From contig JAGOMA010000036.1 in the NCBI GenBank assembly GCA_017993775.1, positions 1-51,840 of the forward strand: a stretch of 51,840 bases of DNA. The letters are read 5' to 3'. The notes below the pieces were generated by a model. It did no database searches, had not been told where the DNA came from, and worked only from the letters and a program-made list of their open reading frames with translations. Of this stretch, positions 33,589 through 40,510 are shown piece by piece (the first letter of the stretch is position 1; every line of letters begins with the position of its first letter). The translations under genes were made by a program, and so were the position numbers. The stretch is from Chloroflexota bacterium (GTDB lineage: Bacteria; Chloroflexota; Anaerolineae; Promineifilales; Promineifilaceae).

Positions 33589-34347
33589 ATGCCGGCCCAA
33601 TACCTGCGCACTTCCCAGATTGCCAAGGCCGTGGGTGTGCATCCCAATACCGTCCGTTTGTACGAAGCATGGGGCTTCCTGCCGCCCATCCCGCGCACGG
33701 CCAGCGGCTACCGCTGCTTTACGCCCGCCCACCTGGAACAGATGCGCCTGGCGCGTATTGCCCTGGTGTGGCCCTATCCCGGCGGTAAAGAAGTAGTCAT
33801 CGACCTGATTCATCGGGCGCGGGATAACAACCTGGGCGAAGCGTTAACACTGGCTTATCGTTACCTGGCGCAAGTGCGCGCAGAACAGGGCTACGCCGAT
33901 GACGCCGCCGCTTATCTGGAACAATGGGCACAGGGGCACATCAGCGATACGACCCATGAGCCGCTGTTGATAAGCGCCGCCGCCGGGCAATTGGGCGTTT
34001 CCAGCGATAAGCTGCGCAATTGGGAACGTAATGGCTTGCTAGATGTGCCGCGCCAGCCACAGAATGGCTATCGGCTTTATGGGGCGGCCCAGATGGGACG
34101 GGCGCGGATGATTCGAATGTTACGGCAGGCGGGGTACAGCGTTACGGCCGTTCTGCGCATGTGCCGCCAGTTTGACGCCGGGCAGCGCGATGGGCTGCGC
34201 GATGTGTTAGACACCGTCGATCCCGACGAGGATATTTATTACGTCACCGATAACTGGCTGACTATTCTCCGCGAAGCCGAAGCGCGCGCTCAGGCCATTA
34301 TTGACCAGCTAAACCACATGCAAGCTCTTTCGGCCCAGACTCGCTAA
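33589..34347 (+). CDS. Regulator with two MerR-type DNA-binding domains
   Basis: 252 residues. Two MerR winged-helix segments are seen: the first at about 5-60 (YLRTSQIAKAVGVHPNTVRL, then YEAWGFLPPI and GYRCF) and the second at about 125-180 (ISAAAGQLGVSSDKLRNWER, then NGLLDVPRQPQNGYRLYGAA). The N-terminal one has the exact ligand-free MerR form. Between them is a helical linker, and at the C-terminus a probable coiled coil (ILREAEARAQAIIDQLNHMQ). MerR proteins are normally single-HTH dimers, so this chain may bind DNA as a monomer or two sites at once. It starts 10 bases after lspA. The ligand is unknown. Confidence 0.85.
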   Translation: MPAQYLRTSQIAKAVGVHPNTVRLYEAWGFLPPIPRTASGYRCFTPAHLEQMRLARIALVWPYPGGKEVVIDLIHRARDNNLGEALTLAYRYLAQVRAEQGYADDAAAYLEQWAQGHISDTTHEPLLISAAAGQLGVSSDKLRNWERNGLLDVPRQPQNGYRLYGAAQMGRARMIRMLRQAGYSVTAVLRMCRQFDAGQRDGLRDVLDTVDPDEDIYYVTDNWLTILREAEARAQAIIDQLNHMQALSAQTR

Positions 34348-34374
34348 AGCCTCCAGCACTCACCAACCGGTTGT

Positions 34375-34872
34375 TTAGCCGGATGAACCCTCAAGCATCT
34401 TCAACATCAACCGACCTTCTAAGTGCGCATACAAATCTTCTGGCGCCTGCTCTGAGGAGTCTTCCAGGCGCGCGGCGATCCATGTAACCCAATTACCGGC
34501 TAACACGCGGGCATTGGACAAATATGGCTCTTGCCGCCGCGCGGCCAAACCCACTAACTCAAACCACAATTGTACGGCCGGGGCAAAAGCTTCGTTTGAG
34601 GTAACGGCCGTTAATTGCGCCAAAAGCTCGGCTGCGGAGCGCTCATCAGTGCCGAGCAATGTATCTAGCTGTTCGGTCACCTGAGCAGCTATCGTCCCCA
34701 ACACCTCATCTAGCAAGGCGTCTTTCGACCCAAAATAATAGATCAGCATCCGGTCGCTTGTTCCGGCCACCTGCGCCAGCAAACGCAGCCCTGTCTTATT
34801 AAGACCTTCTGTCAGGAGATGGTTGGCAATGCGTTCAATCGCCGCCTGTTTCTTTGTTTCAACTGTACTCAT
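34375..34872 (-). CDS. TetR-family regulator
   Basis: 165 residues. The N-terminal HTH reads TGLRLLAQVAGTSDRMLIYY, then FGSKDALLDEVL, the TetR recognition form. The C-terminal domain is a short helical ligand-binding part. It is divergent from the two-gene membrane-protein operon at 34977, and the space between holds two copies of TGTAGC-N4-GCTACA, so it most likely represses both itself and those genes. A TAAAAT box 6 bases before the ATG indicates a leaderless message. Confidence 0.88.
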   Translation of the reverse strand: MSTVETKKQAAIERIANHLLTEGLNKTGLRLLAQVAGTSDRMLIYYFGSKDALLDEVLGTIAAQVTEQLDTLLGTDERSAAELLAQLTAVTSNEAFAPAVQLWFELVGLAARRQEPYLSNARVLAGNWVTWIAARLEDSSEQAPEDLYAHLEGRLMLKMLEGSSG

Positions 34873-34878
34873 GTCACT

Positions 34879-34884
34879 ATTTTA
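34879..34884 (-). promoter_or_regulatory. Likely -10 box of the TetR gene
   Basis: TAAAAT on the minus strand, 6 bases before the ATG at 34872. Its -35 region falls at the edge of the operator at 34909-34924, consistent with autorepression. Confidence 0.45.
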
Positions 34885-34908
34885 CCATTTGCAATCTGTT
34901 GCCTGCAT

Positions 34909-34953
34909 TGTAGCACATGCTACAATTATAAATATCATGTAGCAAGCGCTACA
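34909..34953. promoter_or_regulatory. Twin operators TGTAGC-N4-GCTACA
   Basis: TGTAGC-ACAT-GCTACA at 34909-34924 (arms extend to TTGTAGCA/TGCTACAA) and TGTAGC-AAGC-GCTACA at 34938-34953, 29 bases apart centre to centre, in the divergent promoter region of the TetR gene. Probable binding sites of that regulator. Confidence 0.7.
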
Positions 34954-34976
34954 AAACCACGTTAGGAGACTTTGAT

Positions 34977-35303
34977 ATGAAACAATCAACCACACGCACC
35001 ATTGTGATCACCACGCTGATACTGTTTGGCGCTCTAACCGCGATTGCCCTCTGGGTGGATGGCCTTGTGGGCATATTCGCCTCGATCACGAGTAGTTGGG
35101 GGTCTGTGCAAATTTATGTGGACCTGGTGATTGCCCTGGCCATGATCATGGTCTGGTTATACCGCGATGCCCGAGCGCAGGGGCGGAATCCGTGGCCGTG
35201 GATTGTGGCCACGCTGGCAGTTGGCGCATTCTCGCCGCTGGTTTACCTGCTGGTCCGTGATTCGACCGAGCATGAAACCCAGCCTGTTAAGGAGCAACCA
35301 TGA
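34977..35303 (+). CDS. Small membrane protein, DUF2834-like
   Basis: 108 residues with three hydrophobic segments (TIVITTLILFGALTAIALWV, YVDLVIALAMIMVWLY, WPWIVATLAVGAFSPLVYLL). The middle motif DLVIALAMIMVWLYRDARAQ followed by GRNPWPW resembles the DUF2834 family of unknown function. AGGAG precedes the ATG. It is the first gene of a pair controlled, by inference, by the divergent TetR repressor. Confidence 0.75.
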   Translation: MKQSTTRTIVITTLILFGALTAIALWVDGLVGIFASITSSWGSVQIYVDLVIALAMIMVWLYRDARAQGRNPWPWIVATLAVGAFSPLVYLLVRDSTEHETQPVKEQP

Positions 35304-35731
35304 GCACGCTCAGGACGCATAAATTTCACAAGTTTTGGCTGTTCATCACGGCCGTTGTTATTGGCAGCTTTGGGCCAATCTTTATGCTAGGCGCAATGGA
35401 GCCTACGTCAGGGCTGGCCCGCTGGACGCTTGATTTACTGAGCTGGCCGCTTGATGGCCTACAGACCTATACGGACCCTACCACGCAGTTCTTATCGGCG
35501 CTTACCGGCGGCTTTCTTTTCGGTTGGGGGGTCATGGTGTGGGGCCTGCGGCAGTGGGTGTATGATGCTGCACCCGAAGGTGTGCGTAAGGCTGTGCTGA
35601 CCGGCGTTCTGGCCTGGTTCTTTCTGGATAGTCTTGGTTCGGTTCTGTCGGGCAATCCTTCAAACGCTTTCTTTAATGTCATTGTCTTGCTCATCAGTGT
35701 TGGCCCGATGTGGCGGCCGGCAATCGAGTAA
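35300..35731 (+). CDS. Membrane protein in a TetR-controlled pair
   Basis: 143 residues with about four hydrophobic segments (FWLFITAVVIGSFGPIFMLG at the start, FFNVIVLLISVGPMW at the end). I do not recognise a named family. AAGGAG precedes the ATG, which overlaps the stop of the previous gene (ATGA). It probably works with the DUF2834-like protein in the membrane. The trigger is unknown. Confidence 0.7.
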   Translation: MSTLRTHKFHKFWLFITAVVIGSFGPIFMLGAMEPTSGLARWTLDLLSWPLDGLQTYTDPTTQFLSALTGGFLFGWGVMVWGLRQWVYDAAPEGVRKAVLTGVLAWFFLDSLGSVLSGNPSNAFFNVIVLLISVGPMWRPAIE

Positions 35732-35742
35732 ACGAGCTGCGG

Positions 35743-35766
35743 CGGAGCGGGGTAGGGATACCCCGG
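35743..35766. repeat. GGGGTA-GGGA-TACCCC hairpin, inverted copy of the one at 26116
   Basis: The reverse complement of 26116-26139 with one changed base; both include the CGGAGC flank. A dispersed intergenic hairpin, here just after the membrane-protein operon. Confidence 0.6.
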
Positions 35767-35860
35767 CTACAACTATCAAATGTGCTGTGGGCGTTCTTGG
35801 CGTTAGCACGTACCCATTCCTCAAACCCTCCATTTATCCACCAACCTTGTAAAATATAAA

Positions 35861-35955
35861 AGCTAGAGAAGCTAGAGCTAGAGTAAGAGTAAGAATAAGA
35901 GAAGAATAGACGATTTCTTCTCCTCTTCCTCTAGCTCTCGCTCTCGCTCTAGCTA
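35861..35955. repeat. Long inverted repeat AGCTAGAG / CTCTAGCT
   Basis: Purine-rich words (AGCTAGAGCTAGAGTAAGAG) to about 35911 face CTCTAGCTCTCGCTCTCGCT and CTAGCT. It shares its words with 23576-23638. It ends directly at the AAGGAGG ribosome site of the ABC ATPase gene, so folding could affect translation of that gene. Confidence 0.65.
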
Positions 35956-35968
35956 AGGAGGAGCAAGC

Positions 35969-36967
35969 ATGAGCCATGCCCACATTGAGGTGCAAAATCT
36001 AAGCAAGACTTACCGCGTGCCGCAGCGGCAGAGCGGGTTAGGCGCAGCGCTGCGCAGCCTGGCGCGGCGAGAATACACAGAGGTTACGGCCGTTTCCCCC
36101 ATCTCCTTTACCATCCAGCCCGGCGAAATGGTCGGCTTTATCGGCCCAAACGGCGCGGGCAAGACAACGACCCTGAAAATGCTGGCCGGCTTGCTGCATC
36201 CCACCGGCGGCACGGCCGTTGTCGATGGCTACATCCCCTGGGAGCGCCGCCCGGAATACCTGCGCCGCATCAGCATGGTGCTGGGCAACAAAAGCCAGAT
36301 GTTGTGGGATATTCCGCCGCTGGATACCTTCCAGGTCCTGGGCGAAATCTACGGCCTCGACAAAACCGCATGGCAGCAAACCGTGGATGAGTTAACGGCC
36401 GTGCTGCAAATGGAAGACCTGCTGCGCAAGCCGGTGCGCAACCTGTCGTTGGGCGAGCGCATGAAGTGCGAATTGGTCGCCGCCCTGCTGCACCGGCCGT
36501 CGGTGTTATTCCTCGACGAGCCGACACTGGGGCTGGATGTTTCCATGCAGCGCCGCCTGCGCCAGTTTATCGCCGATACCAATCGCCGCACCGGCGCAAC
36601 CATCATCCTTACCAGCCATTACATGGCCGACGTGGCCGAACTTTGCCCGCGCGTCATTCTCATCCACCAGGGGCGGCTGCTGTATGATGGCCTGTTGGGG
36701 CAGCTCAGCGACCAGTTAGCCCCTTTCAAACTCATTCACCTGACACTGGACCGGGTAAATGGCGAGCGTGATTGGCAGCAAAGGCTGCCGGCGGGCACGG
36801 CCGTCTTAAACCCCGACCCCGCCAACCTGACCCTGCGCGTTCCCCGGCGGGAAACGTCAGCCATTACCGCCTACTTGCTCAACACCCTGCCCGTCGTTGA
36901 TTTGTCCGTGGAAAACCCGCCGTTGGAAGCGGTCATTGACCAGATTTACCAGGAGGCAGCGGTATGA
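35969..36967 (+). CDS. ABC-2 type exporter, ATPase subunit
   Basis: 332 residues with Walker A GPNGAGKTTT, Q-loop MVLGNKSQMLWD, signature LSLGERMK, Walker B VLFLDEPTLGLD and an H-loop ILTSHY. The first 35 residues carry a loop (RSLARREYTEVTAV) common in ATPases of daunorubicin/viologen-type exporters. It overlaps the first permease gene by 4 bases (ATGA). AAGGAGG is well placed before the ATG. With the two permeases that follow it forms a complete exporter; the substrate is unknown. Confidence 0.92.
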   Translation: MSHAHIEVQNLSKTYRVPQRQSGLGAALRSLARREYTEVTAVSPISFTIQPGEMVGFIGPNGAGKTTTLKMLAGLLHPTGGTAVVDGYIPWERRPEYLRRISMVLGNKSQMLWDIPPLDTFQVLGEIYGLDKTAWQQTVDELTAVLQMEDLLRKPVRNLSLGERMKCELVAALLHRPSVLFLDEPTLGLDVSMQRRLRQFIADTNRRTGATIILTSHYMADVAELCPRVILIHQGRLLYDGLLGQLSDQLAPFKLIHLTLDRVNGERDWQQRLPAGTAVLNPDPANLTLRVPRRETSAITAYLLNTLPVVDLSVENPPLEAVIDQIYQEAAV

Positions 36968-37761
36968 ACCACAACCATCAAGGCGGGCTGGCGCTCATCC
37001 GCGCGACATGGCTTTCCTGGATGCAGCACCGCAGCTTTTTCTTTATTCTGGCCTTCGGCTGGATGATGCAGCCGTTGATCTTTATGTTTCTCTGGGCGAC
37101 GGCCGCCGGCGATGCCACCGTTGGCGGCCTGACGCGTGGGGAAATTGTCGCCTACTATCTTACGCTGATCCTGGTCAACCAGATTACTTACTCCCAGACC
37201 AACTGGACGGTTGGCGACCTGATCCGCAGCGGCGACATGAACCGCCTGCTGCTGCTACCCATGTCGCCGCTTTACAATACGCTGGCCTCCGAACTGGCCG
37301 GTAAAGTGGTCTATCTGACCTTGGTGCTGCCGATCACTGTTGGGCTGGCGCTGCTGCTAAGGCCGGAGTTTAACCTGACGGCCGTTTCCGTCATCGCCTT
37401 CCTCCCCGCCCTGCTGCTCGCCTGGCTGCTGCGCTTCTTGTGGGGCTACTGGCTGGCGCTGCTCGCCTTCTGGGCTACCCGCGCCGACGCCCTGCTGGCC
37501 GTGCAAGACGCCCTCATCTTTCTACTGGCCGGGCAGGCCGCGCCCACCTTGCTGCTGCCCCCGGCCTTACGCACCCTGGCCGTCATTTTGCCCTTCCGCT
37601 ACATGGTCGGCTTCCCGGCGGAGGTGCTGACCGGGCAGCTACATGGGGCGCAGTTAACAGCAGGATTTGCCGCGCAGATAGGCTGGCTGGCAGTTACGCT
37701 GCTGCTGTATCAGCTGATGTGGCGGCGTGGGGTGCGGCAATATACGGCCGTTGGCGGCTAA
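36964..37761 (+). CDS. ABC-2 type exporter, first permease
   Basis: 265 residues with six hydrophobic segments, including a signature GEIVAYYLTLILVNQITYSQ in the first half and LPFRYMVGFPAEVLTGQL near the end, as in ABC-2 family membrane proteins of daunorubicin/viologen-type exporters. Its ATG overlaps the stop of the ATPase gene. The second permease follows after about 95 bases that contain a hairpin. Confidence 0.88.
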   Translation: MNHNHQGGLALIRATWLSWMQHRSFFFILAFGWMMQPLIFMFLWATAAGDATVGGLTRGEIVAYYLTLILVNQITYSQTNWTVGDLIRSGDMNRLLLLPMSPLYNTLASELAGKVVYLTLVLPITVGLALLLRPEFNLTAVSVIAFLPALLLAWLLRFLWGYWLALLAFWATRADALLAVQDALIFLLAGQAAPTLLLPPALRTLAVILPFRYMVGFPAEVLTGQLHGAQLTAGFAAQIGWLAVTLLLYQLMWRRGVRQYTAVGG

Positions 37762-37791
37762 CCCCATGCGCCCCATCCGTTTGCGGCCTTT

Positions 37792-37824
37792 AGATGTGAC
37801 AAGTCTCCAAGATTTGTCACATCT
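37792..37824. repeat. Hairpin AGATGTGACAA / TTGTCACATCT between permease genes
   Basis: An 11-bp perfect stem (37792-37802 with 37814-37824) with an 11-base loop, inside the ABC operon. It could set relative expression of the two permeases. Confidence 0.6.
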
Positions 37825-37854
37825 TGCTAAATGATTAGTCAAAGGGTACTGACC

Positions 37855-38646
37855 ATGATGCACTTACGCTTGATCCGCGCCTTTATCGGCGCCTCCGCCC
37901 AGGAAGAGGCGGCTTATCGGGCCAACTTCTTTATCAGCCTGCTCCATTCTCTGCTCAATTTGGCCACCGGCCTGCTGGGGCTGGGCATCATCTACGGGCA
38001 GGTGCAGACCATTCAAGGCTGGGATTACGCCTCGGCGCTGGCCGTGCTGGGCGTCTATCTCACCGTTAGCGCCCTGCGCGGCCTGATGATGGGGCCAAGC
38101 CTGGACGCCTTGGCCGGGATGGACGGTGAAGTATGGCGCGGCGCGTTCGACTTCACGCTTTTGCGGCCGGTGCGTACGCAGTTTTTAGTCAGCGTGCGTA
38201 AGTGGCGGCTGTTTGCCTTGTTTGATCTGCTGCTGGGACTGCTGGTGTTGGGCACGGCCGTTGCCCGTCTGCCCCACACCCTCACCCTCAGCCAGTTGGC
38301 CGCCTTCCTGCTGGCCCTGGCCGCCGGACTGCTGGCGCTGTATGCCATCTTGCTGGCCGCCGCCAGCCTCGTCTTCTGGGATCCGGGGCTGATGGTGGGT
38401 TGGGTGTTCGACAGCCTCTTTCAGATGGCCCGTTACCCGGTAGGCCTCTATCCGGGCTGGCTGCGCCTGATTCTCACCTGGATTATCCCGGTCGGTTTCA
38501 TCACATCTGTCCCGGCGGCGGCGTTGAGTGAAGGGCTGTCGTGGGGAATGCTAGGGGGCAGTCTGGCGTTTGCCCTGCTATTGGCGGGGGGAGCTTCCTG
38601 GCTGTTCCGCGCCGGGCTGCGCCGCTATGCCAGCGCATCGAGTTAA
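37855..38646 (+). CDS. ABC-2 type exporter, second permease
   Basis: 263 residues from the ATG at 37855 (37831 is an alternative, but AAAGGG fits 37855 or 37858). Six hydrophobic segments and the conserved block YRANFFISLLHSLLNLATGL, then WRGAFDFTLLRPVRTQFLVS and YPGWLRLILTWIIPVGFITS, are typical of the second ABC-2 permease in such operons. With the first permease it should form the heterodimeric membrane channel. The operon ends at the 45-base repeat array. Confidence 0.88.
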   Translation: MMHLRLIRAFIGASAQEEAAYRANFFISLLHSLLNLATGLLGLGIIYGQVQTIQGWDYASALAVLGVYLTVSALRGLMMGPSLDALAGMDGEVWRGAFDFTLLRPVRTQFLVSVRKWRLFALFDLLLGLLVLGTAVARLPHTLTLSQLAAFLLALAAGLLALYAILLAAASLVFWDPGLMVGWVFDSLFQMARYPVGLYPGWLRLILTWIIPVGFITSVPAAALSEGLSWGMLGGSLAFALLLAGGASWLFRAGLRRYASASS

Positions 38647-38650
38647 GAGA

Positions 38651-38865
38651 AAACCCTAAGGGTTTAAGCCCCAGGTAATCTAAATCCCCAAGAACAAACC
38701 CTTAGGGTTTAAGCCCCACGTATTCTGGTTCCCCAAGAACAAACCCTAAGGGTTTAAGCCCCAGGTAATCTAAATCCCCAAGAACAAACCCTTAGGGTTT
38801 AAGCCCCAGGTATTCCGGCTCCTCAAGGGAAAAACCCTAAGGGTTTAAGAAAACCCTTAGGGTTT
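38651..38865. repeat. Array of six AAACCCTAAGGGTTT copies, 45-base period
   Basis: Copies start at 38651, 38696, 38741, 38786, 38832 and 38851, giving steps of 45, 45, 45, 46 and 19. The form alternates between CCCTAAGGG and CCCTTAGGG, so neighbouring copies are inverted to each other and can pair. Spacers resemble each other (AAGCCCCAGGTAATCTAAAT, CCCCAAGAAC), unlike CRISPR. This fills most of the gap between the exporter and the HU-like gene; the rest (38866-38971) shows only a ribosome site. Confidence 0.9.
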
Positions 38866-38971
38866 ATCTCCCGTTGACGCCCCATCCCGCCATGTAGATA
38901 ATTAGCCCACCAGCAAAGCAATCGCTTAAACTATCAGGTTTGAGGCCAACATCTCATTCAGGAGGGATTCT

Positions 38972-39661
38972 ATGTCTATTCGTTATTTTTTGCGCCCCAA
39001 CAAGTTACCCACCAACCCCGATGCCTATGTAGCCCATGTAAAGCCCTGGGGCACGCTGATGGAGGAAGATATTATTAACCGGATGCAGCGCCAGGGCAGC
39101 ACCATCACCCGCGAAGATGCGCTGGCGGCCGTTTATCTATACCAAAAAACCATCCTCGAGGCCCTGGCCGAGGGGTACAACGTGGTAACAGACACGGTGA
39201 ACTACAGCGCCAGCATTCGCGGCACCTTCCCCGGCGCCGATGTCTCCTTTAACCGCAGCCGACACACGATTCAGGCAGTTGTGCGGCCAGGCAAACGGCT
39301 GCGCTCCGCCCTGCACGAGGCGGCGGTGACGCGCATTGAACCAACCTCCCGCCTGCCCCTGCCGCAAACCTTGTATGACGCTAACAGCGAAACGGTCAAC
39401 CATTACCTGACGCCCGGCAGCATGGCCCGGCTAAACGGCCGTCGCCTTAAATACGACCCCACCGATAACACACAGGGCATCTTCTTCCAGGATGAAGCGC
39501 GCCGGGACACGGCCGTTACCCAAACCGCCAAACTCTCCCCCAGCGAACTCATCTTCATCGTGCCGCCCATGCCGCCCGGAACCTATACCTTAATCGTGCG
39601 TAACATGCCCCAGCAGCAGCTGCTTCAAGGCCAACTTGATAAACGCCTCACCATCGCCTGA
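38972..39661 (+). CDS. HU-like DNA-binding protein with DUF4469 Ig-like domain
   Basis: 229 residues. The first 120 or so are an HU/IHF-like domain of the kind in Bacteroidetes (RYFLRPNKLPTNPDAYVAHV, DIINRMQRQGSTITREDALA, GYNVVTDTVNYSASIRGTF, SFNRSRHTIQAVV). The C-terminal 110 residues (YLTPGSMARLNGRRLKYDPT, EARRDTAVTQTAKLSPSELI, PPGTYTLIVR) match a DUF4469 Ig-like module. Such proteins should bind DNA as a dimer; biological roles are unknown. It stands alone, AGGAGG before the ATG, between a 45-base repeat array upstream and a 23-base array downstream. Confidence 0.85.
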   Translation: MSIRYFLRPNKLPTNPDAYVAHVKPWGTLMEEDIINRMQRQGSTITREDALAAVYLYQKTILEALAEGYNVVTDTVNYSASIRGTFPGADVSFNRSRHTIQAVVRPGKRLRSALHEAAVTRIEPTSRLPLPQTLYDANSETVNHYLTPGSMARLNGRRLKYDPTDNTQGIFFQDEARRDTAVTQTAKLSPSELIFIVPPMPPGTYTLIVRNMPQQQLLQGQLDKRLTIA

Positions 39662-39670
39662 TCTCTACCC

Positions 39671-39826
39671 GTTACATAGCTATGCTGCTGCTCGTTACAT
39701 AGCTATGCTGTTGCCTTTTACATAGCTATGCTACTGCTCGTTACATAGCTATGCTGCTACCCGTTACATAGCTATGCTACTATCCGTTAGATAGCTATGC
39801 TGCTACCCATTACATAGCTATCTAAC
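39671..39826. repeat. Seven-copy 23-base tandem repeat with CATAGCTATG palindrome
   Basis: Units start at 39671, 39694, 39717, 39740, 39763, 39786 and 39809, exactly 23 bases apart. Each has GTTACATAGCTATGCT (or a near copy), containing the perfect palindrome CATAGCTATG; the remaining bases vary slightly (GCTGCTC, GTTGCCT). The last two units also form an inverted pair: GTTAGATAGCTAT (39786) and ATAGCTATCTAAC (39814). It could be a protein-binding array. The rest of the gap to 40020 shows no gene I can support. Confidence 0.9.
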
Positions 39827-40020
39827 AGAGAGAGTTCTTGCCGTAGTCGATCAAGTGTCTGGCCAAGGGCGGCCGCCCAATCAACCGTGGCGTGGAACAG
39901 GCGGAGCAGGTAAACGGCCGTGGCCGCCAACGCCAACCCGCAGCCAGATACGCCGGATGCGGAAAGCCTGCTAAAATACAGCCTGCTCAACAATCAACCT
40001 TACCCGGAGACAAGCCAACG

Positions 40021-40377
40021 ATGACCTTTGCAACTTTAGCCGATGCAGAATTTATTTCGATTGAAACCTTTCGCCGCAATGGCGAAGGTGTCAGGACGCC
40101 CACCTGGCAAACCCCAGAAGACGGCAAACTCTATGTCTGGACGATGGCCGGTTCTGGCAAAGTCAAGCGCATCCGCCGCAACGAAGCGGTGCGTATCTGT
40201 CGCTGCGATATGGCCGGCAACCCGCTCGGTGATTGGGTAGACGCCAAAGCGCGCGTGTTGGACAGCGAGGCCGAAATCGGGCAGCAGCGAGAACGCATGT
40301 TGGCCAAATATGGCGAACGATTTAGCCAGTTTGGCGGCGCAGGCGGGGATCGGGTGGTGGTAGAGATACGGCCGTAA
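40021..40377 (+). CDS. PPOX-class F420/FMN-binding protein
   Basis: 118 residues of the split-barrel pyridoxamine 5'-phosphate oxidase-like class (Rv2061 type). FISIETFRRNGEGVRTPTW near the start, KLYVWTMAGSGKVKRIRRN and VRICRCDMAGNPLGDWVDAK are typical of the F420-dependent subfamily, which reduces or oxidises unknown substrates. I start at the ATG at 40021; upstream codons are not homologous. It is followed by three GATTGGTCCAATC-type words and a serine hydrolase. Confidence 0.85.
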   Translation: MTFATLADAEFISIETFRRNGEGVRTPTWQTPEDGKLYVWTMAGSGKVKRIRRNEAVRICRCDMAGNPLGDWVDAKARVLDSEAEIGQQRERMLAKYGERFSQFGGAGGDRVVVEIRP

Positions 40378-40412
40378 ACGCCACTCAGGATTCGTGACTT
40401 TTTACGTGGGAA

Positions 40413-40461
40413 GATTGGTCCAATCCCGGCGATTGGACCAATCCTGGCGATTGGACCAATC
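40413..40461. repeat. Triple GATTGGTCCAATC / GATTGGACCAATC repeat
   Basis: 13-base words at 40413, 40431 and 40449, 18 bases apart. GATTGGTCCAATC and GATTGGACCAATC are complements of each other, so copies can pair. Two further copies are at 48470-48499, another intergenic location. Confidence 0.8.
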
Positions 40462-40510
40462 GGGATACTCCCCAGTCAAATACCGGCAACCTGCTTGATG
40501 AAGGAATAAG

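Noticed and set aside
38651..38865. CRISPR-like array
   Set aside because: The repeats alternate orientation, spacers are alike, and no cas genes are near; it is a palindromic intergenic repeat.
38651..38865. Telomere-like repeat (resembles plant TTTAGGG)
   Set aside because: The match is to a 7-base word within a longer palindrome, in an internal chromosomal position, so coincidence is likely.
39671..39826. Second CRISPR-like array
   Set aside because: The 23-base step leaves only 7-base linkers that resemble each other; no room for spacers.
39787..39993. 68-codon minus-strand reading frame (TTG start) after the HU-like gene
   Set aside because: Its C-terminal end is made by the 23-base repeat, no ribosome site, no family recognised; a hydrophobic stretch alone is weak evidence.
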